The notes beneath the pieces were generated by a model. The model worked only from the letters and a program-made list of their open reading frames with translations. It was not told the DNA's origin and searched no databases. This document shows, in pieces, positions 35,621-43,852 of a stretch of DNA of 64,000 nucleotides. Source of the DNA: Streptomyces sp. DH37 (GTDB lineage Bacteria > Actinomycetota > Actinomycetes > Streptomycetales > Streptomycetaceae); assembly GCF_029813835.1 (NCBI RefSeq), contig NZ_JARVKV010000001.1, forward strand, positions 1 through 64,000. The letters run 5' to 3'. The position numbers and the translations under genes are program-made. Position 1 is the first letter of the stretch; every line of letters begins with the position of its first letter.

Positions 35621-37255
35621 TCAGCCCGCGGCGGCGGACGAATGGGCCGCCCGCAGATCGAGGCGCTCGCCCCGCCACCGCCGCCGCAGCAGGCGGTCGT
35701 GGCTGACCACGACGAGCGCGCCGTCGAAGCCGGTCAGCGCGGCCTCCACCTCCTCGACGAGGGCGGGGGAGAGGTGGTTGGTCGGCTCGTCCAGCAGCAG
35801 TACGTCGGCCGGCTCGGTGACCAGCCGCGCCAGGGCGAGGCGCTGCCGCTGCCCCGTGGACAGGCCCGCCACCGGGACGGAGAGCCGGTCGGGCGCGAAC
35901 AGGCCCAGGGAGAGCAGCAGTTCGGCGTGCTCGTCGGCCGTGCCCGCCCGGCCGCGGGCGAAGGCCTCCAGCAGCGTGTCGCCGGGGCGCCCCGGCTCCG
36001 GCTCCTGGGGGAGGTGACCGATCCGGCCGCGGCGCGTCACCCGCCCGCCGTCGGGCGGCAGTTCACCGGCCAGGACGCGCAGCAGGGTGGACTTGCCCGC
36101 CCCGTTGGGACCGGTGACCAGCAGTCGCTCGCCCGGCGCGACGGTCAGGCTCGTGCGGCCGAGCCGGCCGGCCACGGTGACGCCGTCGGCGTCGAGCACG
36201 GCGCCCCGGGGACGCTCCCCGTCGGGCCGGCCGGTGCGCGGGGCGGCGGTGAACCGCAGGGGCTCGGGCGGGGGCGGCACCGGGTCCGCCAGGAGGCGGC
36301 GCAGCCGCTCCTCCGCGTTGCGCACCCGGCCGGCGAGGGACTGCTGCACGCGGCCCGCCGCCCGGTCGTACGCCATCTTGTTGCCGTCCCGCATCGCCCG
36401 GCCGGGCGCCACCCGGCGGGCGGTGGTGGCGGCGGCCTCGCGCAGGCGGTCCGCCTCCGCCCGCCACCGCGCGTGCTCCTGGGCCCAGCGCCGCCGGGCC
36501 GCCGCCTTCTCGGCGAGGTGGCCCGCGTAGCCGCCGCCGTACCGCGCCACAGTGCGGCGGTCGGCGTCCACCTCCAGCAGGCCGGTGGTGACGCGCTCCA
36601 GGAAGACCCGGTCGTGAGAGACCGCCACGGTCGTGCCGCGCCGGGTGCGCAGATGCTCCTCCAGCCAGGTCAGCGCGTCGTCGTCGAGGTGGTTGGTCGG
36701 CTCGTCCAGCAGCAGCACCTCCGGCGCGGCCGCGAGGACGGCCGCCAGGCGCAACCGGACCTGTTCGCCACCGGAGAGGCCGCCCACCGGGCGGTCGCGG
36801 CGCAGCCGCGCCAGGCCGAGGCCGTGCAGGGCGCGCTCCACCCGGGCGTCGGCGTCGTAGCCGCCGCGGAGTTCGAAGACGGTCAGCAGCTCCCCGTACT
36901 CGGCCAGCCGCGACTCGTCGCCGCCGGCCATCGCGGCCTCCAGACGGCGCAGCCGCTCCTCGATCGAGCGCAGTTCGCCCAGGGCGCGGTCGAGGACCCC
37001 CTGGACGGTCAGGTCCGGCGGCAGCCGCTCGTCCTGCGCGAGGTAGCCGACGCCGCCCTCGGCATGGAGGACGACCTCCCCCCGGTCGGGTCGCTCCCGG
37101 CCGGCCAGCAGGCGCAACAGGGTGGTCTTGCCGGAGCCGTTCTCGCCGACGATCCCGGTGCGCTCACCCGCGGCGAGCGAGCACGTGACCGAGTCGAGGA
37201 CGAGCCGGCCGTCGTACGACTTGGTGACGGCGAGGGCGGTGATCTGTGTGGGCAT
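35621..37255 (-). CDS. ABC-F family ATPase, probable ribosome-protection resistance protein
   Basis: A 544-residue protein with two ATPase domains and no membrane segment. Domain 1 has Walker A GENGSGKT, signature LSGGE and Walker B LLLDEPTNHL. Domain 2 has GPNGAGKS, LSTGQ and LLLDEPTNHL. The linker between them (WRAEADRLREAAATTARRVA ... MAYDRAAGRVQQSLAGRVRNAEERL) is the charged interdomain arm that reaches the ribosome's peptidyl-transferase centre in antibiotic-resistance ABC-Fs. Adjacency to the virginiamycin B lyase favours macrolide/lincosamide/streptogramin-type resistance. The start ATG 37255 is favoured by family length; ATG 37273 is in frame. It diverges from a TetR regulator and has a structured leader. 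Confidence 0.93.
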   Translation of the reverse strand: MPTQITALAVTKSYDGRLVLDSVTCSLAAGERTGIVGENGSGKTTLLRLLAGRERPDRGEVVLHAEGGVGYLAQDERLPPDLTVQGVLDRALGELRSIEERLRRLEAAMAGGDESRLAEYGELLTVFELRGGYDADARVERALHGLGLARLRRDRPVGGLSGGEQVRLRLAAVLAAAPEVLLLDEPTNHLDDDALTWLEEHLRTRRGTTVAVSHDRVFLERVTTGLLEVDADRRTVARYGGGYAGHLAEKAAARRRWAQEHARWRAEADRLREAAATTARRVAPGRAMRDGNKMAYDRAAGRVQQSLAGRVRNAEERLRRLLADPVPPPPEPLRFTAAPRTGRPDGERPRGAVLDADGVTVAGRLGRTSLTVAPGERLLVTGPNGAGKSTLLRVLAGELPPDGGRVTRRGRIGHLPQEPEPGRPGDTLLEAFARGRAGTADEHAELLLSLGLFAPDRLSVPVAGLSTGQRQRLALARLVTEPADVLLLDEPTNHLSPALVEEVEAALTGFDGALVVVSHDRLLRRRWRGERLDLRAAHSSAAAG

Positions 37256-37264
37256 GCGGGCACT

Positions 37265-37323
37265 CCGAAGCATTCGCGGGCGGTGCGGCCACCGGGGGCC
37301 GCGGGACCGGGTGAACGCTTCGG
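37265..37323 (-). promoter_or_regulatory. structured leader hairpin upstream of the ABC-F gene
   Basis: Arms CCGAAGCATTC (37265-37275) and GAACGCTTCGG (37313-37323) form an 11-bp stem with one wobble pair in the minus-strand mRNA, enclosing a GC-rich inner region. Its foot is ten bases from the ABC-F ATG. ABC-F resistance genes are often controlled by leader attenuation; that function here is inference. Confidence 0.45.
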
Positions 37324-37341
37324 AAGAGCATCGGCCACTCC

Positions 37342-37368
37342 TTAATGCGACAGCAGTTGCGTTAACAT
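37342..37368. promoter_or_regulatory. TetR operator/promoter between ABC-F and tetR-type gene
   Basis: A 24-bp near-palindrome with arms TTAATGCGAC and GTTGCGTTAA around AGCA (37342-37365; 8 of 10 positions match in each arm). TAACAT (37363-37368) can serve as the -10 for the plus-strand regulator gene, so a repressor bound here would block its own promoter and probably the divergent ABC-F promoter. This is the only AT-richer stretch in the region. Confidence 0.65.
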
Positions 37369-37400
37369 GGTGCCATGGCACTGTCCCCGGAGGCAACCCG

Positions 37401-38033
37401 ATGCCCGAGATGAATCCCGCCGCCGCGCACCCGCCGCGCCGCCCGGGAGGCCGCAGCGCCCGCGTACGGGCGCAGGTCCTCGACGCCGTCCGCGCCCAAC
37501 TCGTGGAGCACGGCTACGACGAGCTCGCCGTCGACGCCGTGGCCGCCCGCGCGGGCGTGCACCGCACGACGGTCTACCGGCGCTGGCGGGACGTCGGCGG
37601 CCTGCTCGCCGACGTCCTCGACGCGGCGGGCGACGACGCCTGGCGGCCGCGGGACACCGGCGACCTGGCGGGCGACCTGACGGCGCTGAACCAGGAGGTC
37701 CACGAGGCCCTGGCCGCGCGGCCGCCCGTCACCGCCGCCCTGATCGCCGCCTCGTTCCGCTCGGCGGAGGCGGCCGACGCCCTGCGGCGCTTCTGGGAGG
37801 ACCGGTACGCGCGCTGCGAGGTGGTCGTCGAGCGCGCGGTGCGGCGCGGGGAGATCCCGGCCGGCACCGACGCCCGCGCCTTGCTCGTCGCCGCCACCGC
37901 GCCGCTCTACCACCAGCTGGTGCTGCTGCGCACACCGCCCGACCCCCGGCTGCCCGGCCGGGCGGCCCGCGCCGCCGCGCTCGCCGCCTCGGCCGGAGCC
38001 TTCACGGAGCCGCCGCCCGACGGCGCCCGATGA
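37401..38033 (+). CDS. TetR-family transcriptional regulator
   Basis: A 210-residue TetR-type repressor. The DNA-binding helix-turn-helix lies at about residues 20-65 (RVRAQVLDAVRAQLVEHGYD, ELAVDAVAARAGVHRTTVYRRW), with the usual HRTTVYRRW recognition helix. The C-terminal half, including ALIAASFRSAEAADALRRFW, fits the ligand-binding core of the TetR_C_33/16-type group. GGAGG at 37389-37393, seven bases before the ATG, decides the start. It diverges from the ABC-F gene across a 24-bp palindrome and is likely to control both itself and the ABC-F / vgb pair. The effector is unknown but could be the antibiotic. Confidence 0.93.
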   Translation: MPEMNPAAAHPPRRPGGRSARVRAQVLDAVRAQLVEHGYDELAVDAVAARAGVHRTTVYRRWRDVGGLLADVLDAAGDDAWRPRDTGDLAGDLTALNQEVHEALAARPPVTAALIAASFRSAEAADALRRFWEDRYARCEVVVERAVRRGEIPAGTDARALLVAATAPLYHQLVLLRTPPDPRLPGRAARAAALAASAGAFTEPPPDGAR

Positions 38034-38105
38034 CGTCCTGCGGCGTCCCATGGCGCCTCATGGCGTCCCGCGGTGCCTGATGACGTCCTGCGGCGTCCCA
38101 TGGCG
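38029..38105. repeat. 50-bp-period direct repeat after the tetR-type gene
   Basis: A 27-base sequence starting GATGACGTCCTGCGGCGTCC occurs at 38029-38055 and again at 38079-38105, with shorter GGCGTCCC-type echoes between. The first copy contains the regulator's stop codon, so the repeat may have arisen by local duplication of the gene end. Confidence 0.8.
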
Positions 38106-38133
38106 TCCGGTGCCGCCCGGCGGCGGACGAGGG

Positions 38134-38955
38134 TCAGGGCTTGCGGCCCACGCCGCACCAGAAGGCCACCTCCTGCGGCGGCTCGCCCGTGGGAGAGGGC
38201 TCCGGCCGCCACCGCGAGCACGACACCACACCCGGTTCCAGCAGTTCCAGGCCGTCGAAGAACCGTGCGACCTCCTCGGGTGTGCGCTGGTGGAGCTTCG
38301 GCGTGCCGACGCTGTTCCAGTACTCGACCGCCGCGTCCACGTCGTCCAGGCCCGGCGCGGTGATGGTGTGCGACAGCACCAGGTGGCTGCCGGAGGGGAC
38401 CGCGTCCATGAGTCGGCTCACTATCGCGCGGGCCCGGTCGGTGTCCTCGACGAACATCACGATGCCCAGCAGCATGACCGCGATCGGCTCGGTGAAGTCC
38501 AGCGTCCTGGCCGCCTCCCGCAGGATGGCGTCGGGGTCGTGCAGGTCGGCGTCGAGGTAGTCGGTGACGCCCTCGGGCGTGGAGGTGAGCAGGGCCCTGG
38601 CGTGCGCCAGCACGATGGGGTCGTTGTCGGTGTAGACGATCCGGGACTCCGGCGCGACGCGCTGGGCGACCTCATGGGTGTTCTCACTGGTCGGCAGGCC
38701 GGTGCCGATGTCCAGGAACTGACGGACACCCGCCTCGCCGGCCAGGTGGGTCACCGCGCGGCCCAGGAACGCCCGGTCGGCCCTGGCGTAGTCCAGGATG
38801 CCGGGGTGGATCCTGCGCACCTGGTCACCGGCGGCTCTGTCCACCTCGTAGTAGTTCTTGCCGCCCAGCCAGTAGTCCCACATCCGGGCCGAGTGCGGGA
38901 CGGTGGTGTCGATCCGGGACGACACCCGGTCGGACGTGGACGTTCCATTTGCCAT
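38134..38955 (-). CDS. PF04672-type SAM-dependent methyltransferase
   Basis: A 273-residue member of the actinobacterial S-adenosylmethionine methyltransferase family once called DUF574. Family signatures are IDTTVPHSARMWDYWLGGKN, NYYEVDRAAGDQVRRIHPGI, RQFLDIGTGLPTSENTHEVA, RIVYTDNDPIVLAHARALL and AVMLLGIVMFVEDTDRARAI. Many paralogues exist in Streptomyces genomes and the substrates are generally unknown. It is intact, convergent with the tetR-type gene, and downstream of the ACC-deaminase-like gene on the other side of a short gap. No membrane segment is visible. Confidence 0.93.
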   Translation of the reverse strand: MANGTSTSDRVSSRIDTTVPHSARMWDYWLGGKNYYEVDRAAGDQVRRIHPGILDYARADRAFLGRAVTHLAGEAGVRQFLDIGTGLPTSENTHEVAQRVAPESRIVYTDNDPIVLAHARALLTSTPEGVTDYLDADLHDPDAILREAARTLDFTEPIAVMLLGIVMFVEDTDRARAIVSRLMDAVPSGSHLVLSHTITAPGLDDVDAAVEYWNSVGTPKLHQRTPEEVARFFDGLELLEPGVVSCSRWRPEPSPTGEPPQEVAFWCGVGRKP

Positions 38956-39062
38956 GAGAGCCCCTCCTGCGGTGCTGCGCGCGCTTGCTCCCGCCAAGTT
39001 ACGCGCTCCGACCCCCGCCGGCAGCGGGTTCGCCGGGACGGGCGGGGCTCCGCGCCGGCGGG

Positions 39063-40049
39063 TCAGTCCTCGGCGGTCAGCCCGGCCTCCGCCGAGGCCA
39101 CCGCCGCCGCGTGCCCGAAGAGGCCGGGCAGGCCGCCGGAGTGCAGCAGGACGGTGCGCCGCCCGGGGACGACGTCGCCGTCCGCGACGGCCGCCGCCAG
39201 ACCGGCCAGGGCTCGGCCGGTGTAGACCGGATCGAGGACGAGGCCCTCGGTGCGCGCGGCCAGGACGAGCGCGGAGGCGGCCGGCTCGGACAGGGCGGCG
39301 TAACCGGCCCCCACCTGGTCCAGCCGCAGCCGCAGCGTCTGCGGCGGGCAGGGCGAGCCGGAGAGTTCGGAGACCAGACCGGACACGACGGCGGCCGGAT
39401 CGGCGACGGCGCCGACGTGGACGCCCAGGACCCGCCGCGCCCCCAGCGAGTCGACGAGCCCCGCCATGGTCCCCCCGGAGCCGAGGGCGGTGACGACGGT
39501 GTCCAGGTCCGGTGCCTGGGCGAGGAGTTCGCGCCCGCACGCGGCGTAGCCGCGGGCGCCGAGCGCGCTGGAACCCCCGAAGGGGATCAGCGCCGGAACG
39601 GCGCCCTGCCGGCTCAGCCGCTCGACGACCTCGTGCGCGGCGGAGGCGAGCGCCGCCGCGTCGGCGTCACCGGCCCACACGACCCGTGCGCCGAGGAGGC
39701 CGTCGAGCGCGAGGTTCCCGGACGAGGACGCCCCCGGGCGGCCGGCCAGCACCAGGACGACGCCGAGGCCGAGCCGGGCCCCGGCGGCCGCCGTCAGACG
39801 TGCGTGGTTGCTCTGCGGCGCGCCGGTGGTGACCAGGACCGTGGCGCCGTCGGCCAGGGCCGCCCCGCAGAGCCATTCGAGTTTGCGCACCTTGTTGCCG
39901 CCGCCGCCCAGGCCGGTGAGGTCGTCCCGCTTGATCCACAGGTCGTCCGCCCCGAGCCCGAGCGCGCGGGCCAGGCGCGGCGCGGGTTCGAGCGGCGTCG
40001 GCCAGGTGCCGAGGACCGCCCGCCGCCGATCGCCGTCCGGTGTCGTCAT
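39063..40049 (-). CDS. PLP-dependent ACC deaminase / D-cysteine desulfhydrase family enzyme
   Basis: A 328-residue fold-type II pyridoxal-phosphate enzyme. The PLP lysine lies in GGGGNKVRKLEWL, the preceding DDLWIKRDDLTGLGG is the family start, and QSNHARLTAAAGARLGLGVVLV and TVVTALGSGGTMAGLV bind the substrate and the cofactor phosphate. Relatives deaminate 1-aminocyclopropane-1-carboxylate or desulfurate D-cysteine; the sequence does not let me choose. The start is uncertain: ATG 40049 has GAAGG immediately adjacent, and ATG 40109 would add 20 residues. It diverges from the MarR-type regulator, which may control it. Confidence 0.88.
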   Translation of the reverse strand: MTTPDGDRRRAVLGTWPTPLEPAPRLARALGLGADDLWIKRDDLTGLGGGGNKVRKLEWLCGAALADGATVLVTTGAPQSNHARLTAAAGARLGLGVVLVLAGRPGASSSGNLALDGLLGARVVWAGDADAAALASAAHEVVERLSRQGAVPALIPFGGSSALGARGYAACGRELLAQAPDLDTVVTALGSGGTMAGLVDSLGARRVLGVHVGAVADPAAVVSGLVSELSGSPCPPQTLRLRLDQVGAGYAALSEPAASALVLAARTEGLVLDPVYTGRALAGLAAAVADGDVVPGRRTVLLHSGGLPGLFGHAAAVASAEAGLTAED

Positions 40050-40136
40050 CCTTCTGATCACCCCGACCTGTCGTCCGTGCGCGGAGCTCCGGTGGGGCCA
40101 TGGTGGCACACGGCCGGGGCGGGCCGGGCAGGTATG

Positions 40137-40172
40137 GGTATCTTGACATAGCTATCCCTTGATACCTACCTT
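40137..40172 (+). promoter_or_regulatory. promoter and operator of the MarR-type gene
   Basis: TTGACA (40143-40148) and TACCTT (40167-40172) with an 18-bp spacer place the start of transcription at the ATG at 40179, so the mRNA is probably leaderless. The promoter is embedded in symmetry: outer arms GGTATC (40137-40142) and GATACC (40161-40166), and an inner palindrome ATAGCTAT (40148-40155), in an AT-rich stretch typical of MarR operators. Confidence 0.6.
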
Positions 40173-40178
40173 GTCGTC

Positions 40179-40652
40179 ATGCCCGCCCCCAGCCCGTCCG
40201 AGCAGGGCGTCGACCGCACGGCCGCCGCGCTCGTGGCCGGCCTGCCCCTGCTCAACAGGGCTCTCGAGCGGCAGATGGACCGGGAGTTCCCGCACCCCCG
40301 CCTTCCGGAGGGCCAGCTCGCGCTGCTGTGGCTCACCGAGGAGCGCGAGGGGATCACGGTCCGCGAGGCCGCCGACGCGCTGCTGATGAAGCCGAACAAC
40401 GTCAGCGCCCTCGTCTCGCAGCTCACCGGGCTGGGGCTGCTGGAGCGCAGGCAGGACGCCGCCGACAAGCGGGTCGCCCATCTGCACCCGACGGCCGTCG
40501 CCCGGCAGCGGCTCGCCGAGGCACGGCGGCTCAAGGAAGCCCACGTGGCGCGCGCCCTGCGCGCCCTCACCGACGGGGAACTGGACGCCCTCGGTTCGGC
40601 CCTGGGCGCGCTGGCCTCACTGATCCGGCACCTCCGCCCCACCGCCGACTGA
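40179..40652 (+). CDS. MarR-family transcriptional regulator
   Basis: A 157-residue winged-helix regulator. The reading LALLWLTEEREGITVREAADALLMKPNNVSALVSQLTGLGLLERRQDAADKRVAHLHPT contains the MarR helix-turn-helix, and the wing with conserved D..DKR. Flanking helices at both ends form the dimer interface. It starts without a ribosome site directly downstream of a promoter, consistent with leaderless translation. It diverges from the ACC-deaminase-like gene and precedes the broken MFS exporter gene; MarR proteins next to DHA2 exporters commonly repress them. The 3' end runs into a 16-bp tandem repeat that includes the stop codon. Confidence 0.93.
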   Translation: MPAPSPSEQGVDRTAAALVAGLPLLNRALERQMDREFPHPRLPEGQLALLWLTEEREGITVREAADALLMKPNNVSALVSQLTGLGLLERRQDAADKRVAHLHPTAVARQRLAEARRLKEAHVARALRALTDGELDALGSALGALASLIRHLRPTAD

Positions 40653-40684
40653 CCCCACCGCCGACTGACCCCACCGCCGACCGA
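40637..40684. repeat. 16-bp tandem repeat, three copies
   Basis: CCCCACCGCCGACTGA occurs at 40637-40652 and 40653-40668, with a third copy (one mismatch) at 40669-40684. The first copy contains the TGA of the MarR-type gene, so each unit offers a stop codon in the same frame. The rest of the 211-bp gap before the exporter gene shows no gene. Confidence 0.85.
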
Positions 40685-40863
40685 CCCGGCGTCCGGTGTC
40701 CGGCCGGCGGCCCGGTCCGCGCACGTCCGCAGGGGTGTGCGGGGACCGGTCCGCCGGTCCGCGGCGGTTCCCGCGGCCGTGACCGTACGCCGCCGCGCAC
40801 CCGCGGCCGCGTCGCGGGACCCGGCCGTCCTCCCCGCTTCGAAGCCCCCTTCACAGACAAGGC

Positions 40864-42456
40864 ATGTCCGTGTCCTCTGCCGCCCCCGAACACCCCGCCC
40901 GGCCCGCGGGCCTCCCGCCGGACGCACCGCGGGGCCGGCGCTCCAACCCCTGGCTGACGCTGATCGCCGTCGCGATCGGTCTCTTCATGGTCAATCTCGA
41001 CGCGTCCGTGGTCGCGATCGCCAACCCCGAGATCGGCCGGGACCTCGACGTCTCCACCGCCGGCCTGCAGTGGGTCACCAACGCCTACCTCATCGCGATG
41101 GCCGCCCTCCTGATCCTGGGCGGCAAGCTCGGCGACCGCTTCGGACGGCACACCTACTACATGATCGGCACCGCGGGATTCACCGCCGCCTCGGTCGCCA
41201 TCGGCCTGTCGGGGTCGATCGAGGGCGTCATCGCCTTCCGCGCGGCCCAGGGCCTCTTCGCCGCGCTGCTGATCCCCAACACGCTCGGCCTGCTCCGCGC
41301 GGTCTTCCCGCCGGGGAGGTTCGGCACGGCGGTGGGCGTCTGGGCCATGGTCGCCTCCTGCTCCACCGCGCTCGGCCCGATCGTCGGCGGTCTGCTGGTC
41401 GCGCACGTCGGCTGGGAGTCGGTCTTCTACATCAACCTCCCCATCGGCATCGTCGCCCTCGCCTTCAGCGCGCTCGTGCTGCCGCGGAGCAGGGACTCCA
41501 CCGGCCACCACCGCTTCGACGTCCCCGGCGTGGTCCTGCTCGCGCTCGGTCTGGTGACCCTGGTCTTCGGCGTGGTCAAGGGCGAGACCTGGGGCTAGAC
41601 CTCCGCGGGGACGCTGGGCTCCCTGGCCGCGGGCGCCGCCCTCCTGGCGGTCTTCTGCCGGTACGAGACCCGCGTCGCGCACCCGCTGCTGCCGATGCGG
41701 CTGTTCCGCAGCCCGGCGCTGACCATCGGCACGATCGTCACCGCGGTCAACTTCTTCGTACTGCTCGGGGTGATCTTCTTCCTGATGCTGTACCTGCAGA
41801 ACGTGCGCGGCCTCACCCCCGTCGAGGCGGGCGTGCGCACCCTGCCGCTGAGCCTGGCCACCGTGGTCGCCTCCCCGATGGGCGCGGCGCTGACCGAGCG
41901 GTTCGGCCCGCGCCTGTCCATGCCGGTCGGCATGCTGCTCCAGGCCGTCGCGTCCGTCTGGATGCTGACGTGGGACGCGCACTCCCCGTACGCCGCCATG
42001 TGGCCGCCGTTCCTCGCCCTCGGCCTGGGCGTCGGCATGGTGATGTCCGCCTCCTCCGACGCGATCGTCGGCAACGCGCCGAAGAGGGACGGCGGCGTGG
42101 CCGGCGGTCTCCAGGCCACGGCGCTGCAGATCGGCGGAGCGCTCGGCACCTCCGTGCTGGTCTCCCTGATCAGCGCCCGGGTGGGCGCCACGCTCACCGG
42201 TGAGCTGACCGGCGCCGGGGTGCCGGCCGCCGCGGCCCGCGGCCTCGGGGAGGCCGCGGACGCCGTCGCCATGGGCGTCGCGCCGGTCTCGGACGGCATG
42301 ACCGCCCAGCTGAGGGCCGCCGTCGTCGAGGGCAGCGGCAGCGCGTTCATGAACGGTGTGCACGCGGCTGTGCTCGTCACCGCCGTGCTGTGCGCCGCGG
42401 GCGCCCTCCTGGCCGCGGTCGGCCTGCGGCGCGGTCCCGGGGGCGCCGGCCACTGA
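40864..42456 (+). pseudogene. DHA2/EmrB-QacA-type MFS exporter interrupted by in-frame TAG
   Basis: Both halves are in one reading frame and together make a 14-helix drug:H+ antiporter of 530 residues. The first half has LFMVNLDASVVAIANPEIGR (motif D1), LGDRFGRHTYY (motif A) and GLFAALLIPNTLGLLRAVFP; the second continues with helices from MRLFRSPALTIGTIVT. Codon 245 (41596-41598) is TAG, in the sequence GETWG-stop-TSAGTLGSLAAG, where a TGG Trp codon would restore the frame. The change G to A is enough. The reading frame is otherwise undamaged, so the mutation is recent, a sequencing error, or suppressed. Confidence 0.85.
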
Positions 42457-42460
42457 CGGC

Positions 42461-42497
42461 CGGCGGGGGACGGGGTGCCCCGCCCCGTCCCCCGCCG
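42461..42497. terminator. hairpin terminator after the MFS gene
   Basis: CGGCGGGGGACGGGG (42461-42475) pairs perfectly with 42483-42497 across a 7-base loop. It begins four bases after the exporter stop codon. Confidence 0.8.
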
Positions 42498-42629
42498 TAC
42501 CCGGCCGTCCGCGCGCCCCGGGGGCCCGTCCGCACGCGATTGACCGCCGCGGTCCGCGGGGACTTGTTCCCCCCGTACGGAAGCCGGCGGCAGCGGCCGG
42601 CGGTGCGGCACACGAGGAGGACTCGGCGG

Positions 42630-43613
42630 ATGAGGACGAACCGGCTCGGGCGCAGCACGGTGGAGATCACGGAACTGGGCTTCGGCGGCGGGCCGCTCGG
42701 CGGGCTCTTCGAGCCGCTGGACGACGACACCGCCGCCGGGGCGCTGGCGGCGGCCTGGGACGGCGGGATCCGCTACTTCGACACCGCCCCGCACTACGGC
42801 GTCGGGCACTCCGAGCGCCGCATCGGCGACTTCCTGCGGCACAGGCCGCGGGAGGAGTTCACGCTGTCGACCAAGGTCGGCAGGATCCTGGTCCCGCAGG
42901 ATCCGCGGGGCCGCACGGACGAGAGCTTCCGGGTGCCCGCCACGCACCGCCGGGTGCGGGACTTCTCCCGCGACGGGGTGCTGCGCAGCGTCGAGGACTC
43001 GCTCGCCCGCATGGGCGCCGACCGCGTCGACGTGCTCTTCCTCCACGACGCGGAGGAGGGCTTCGAGGACGCCCTGCGCCACGGCTACCCGGCGCTCGAC
43101 GGACTGCGCTCGCAGGGCGCGGTGGGCGCCATCGGCGCGGGGATGCACGACACCGGCCTGCTGACCAGGCTCGTGAGGGAGACCGACGTCGACGTGGTGA
43201 TGCTGGCCGGCCGCTACACGCCGCTGGACCATAGCGCCCTGGACGACCTCCTGCCCGTGTGCGCCGAGCGCGGCGTCTCGGTGATCGCCGCCTCGGTGTT
43301 CAACTCCGGGATCCTCGCCGTACCGCGCCCGGCCGAGGGGGCGCGGTACGAGTACGCGCCGGCCCCGCCGGAGGTGCTGCGGCGGGCGCAGCGCATCGCC
43401 GACGTCTGCGAGGCGCACGGCGTGACGCTCCCGCAGGCGGCGGTGGCGTTCCCGCTGCGCCACCCCGCCGTCGCGGGCGTCGTGCTCGGCATGCGCTCGG
43501 CCGAGGAGGTGCGCCGCGACATCGAGGCGTTCGAGGCGGACGTCCCCGACGGCCTCTGGGCCGACCTGCGCGACCAGGGCCTCCTCGACGAACGCGCACC
43601 GGTGTCCGGCTGA
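42630..43613 (+). CDS. aldo/keto reductase
   Basis: A 327-residue AKR-fold protein. The catalytic tetrad elements are visible: Asp in IRYFDTAPHYGVGHSE, Tyr in the same segment, Lys in EFTLSTKVGRIL, and His in VDVLFLHDAEEG. The C-terminal NADP-binding region includes VVLGMRSAEEV. It most resembles the D-threo-aldose / L-fucose dehydrogenase subgroup (RIGDFLR, LVPQDPRG, WDGGIRYFDTAPHYG). GAGGAGG at 42614-42620 sets the start nine bases upstream. It stands alone between two strong terminators. The physiological substrate is unknown. Confidence 0.92.
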   Translation: MRTNRLGRSTVEITELGFGGGPLGGLFEPLDDDTAAGALAAAWDGGIRYFDTAPHYGVGHSERRIGDFLRHRPREEFTLSTKVGRILVPQDPRGRTDESFRVPATHRRVRDFSRDGVLRSVEDSLARMGADRVDVLFLHDAEEGFEDALRHGYPALDGLRSQGAVGAIGAGMHDTGLLTRLVRETDVDVVMLAGRYTPLDHSALDDLLPVCAERGVSVIAASVFNSGILAVPRPAEGARYEYAPAPPEVLRRAQRIADVCEAHGVTLPQAAVAFPLRHPAVAGVVLGMRSAEEVRRDIEAFEADVPDGLWADLRDQGLLDERAPVSG

Positions 43614-43638
43614 GGGGCCGCGCGCCCGGCGCGGCCCC
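43614..43638. terminator. hairpin terminator after the aldo/keto reductase gene
   Basis: GGGGCCGCGC (43614-43623) pairs with GCGCGGCCCC (43629-43638) around a 5-base loop, starting directly after the stop codon. Confidence 0.75.
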
Positions 43639-43708
43639 GGCGCCCGCCGAAAACGGCTCGCGCACGGACCGGCGGGCCGCTAGCGTCGAGGACATGGAGC
43701 GCGCCCGC

Positions 43709-43744
43709 ATGACGACGACGCCGGAGAGTGTCCCGGCGCGCTGA
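43709..43744 (+). CDS. putative threonine leader peptide
   Basis: A short ORF encoding MTTTPESVPAR, with three consecutive ACG threonine codons directly after the start. An in-frame ATG at 43694 would give a 16-residue form beginning MERARM. TAGCGT (43681-43686), a common Streptomyces -10, lies seven bases before that ATG, so transcription could begin at 43693-43694 and the longer form could be leaderless; GGAG at 43696-43699 would serve the shorter form. The ORF is followed by two strong hairpins and then a threonyl-tRNA synthetase paralogue, which is the layout of a ribosome-mediated attenuator sensing charged tRNA-Thr. Translation is unproven. Confidence 0.6.
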   Translation: MTTTPESVPAR

Positions 43745-43760
43745 CAGACGACCGACCGAC

Positions 43761-43786
43761 AGCCCCGGGGCGCTCGCCCCGGGGCT
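43761..43786 (+). terminator. attenuator hairpin 1
   Basis: AGCCCCGGGGCG (43761-43772) is the exact reverse complement of 43775-43786, forming a very stable stem of 11-12 bp 17 bases after the leader-peptide stop. It has no T-tract, as is normal for high-GC terminators. It is a good candidate for the terminator stem of an attenuator. Confidence 0.6.
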
Positions 43787-43804
43787 TCGTCATCGCGGTC
43801 CTGC

Positions 43805-43852
43805 CGCGTCCGGCGGGGCGGCCGGGGAGGACAGGCCGCCCCGCCGGACGCG
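43805..43852 (+). promoter_or_regulatory. 19-bp perfect hairpin just before the synthetase ribosome site
   Basis: 43805-43823 pairs perfectly with 43834-43852 around the loop GGGGAGGACA. The stem ends on the first base of the GAGGAG ribosome site (43852-43857) of the ATG at 43864, so it may control translation start or act as a second terminator. The loop itself carries a Shine-Dalgarno-like GGGGAGG. Confidence 0.6.

Noticed and set aside
41695..42456. The second MFS half as a separate gene
   Set aside because: It is in the same frame as the first half, lacks the N-terminal helices and has no ribosome site. A single TAG explains the split better.
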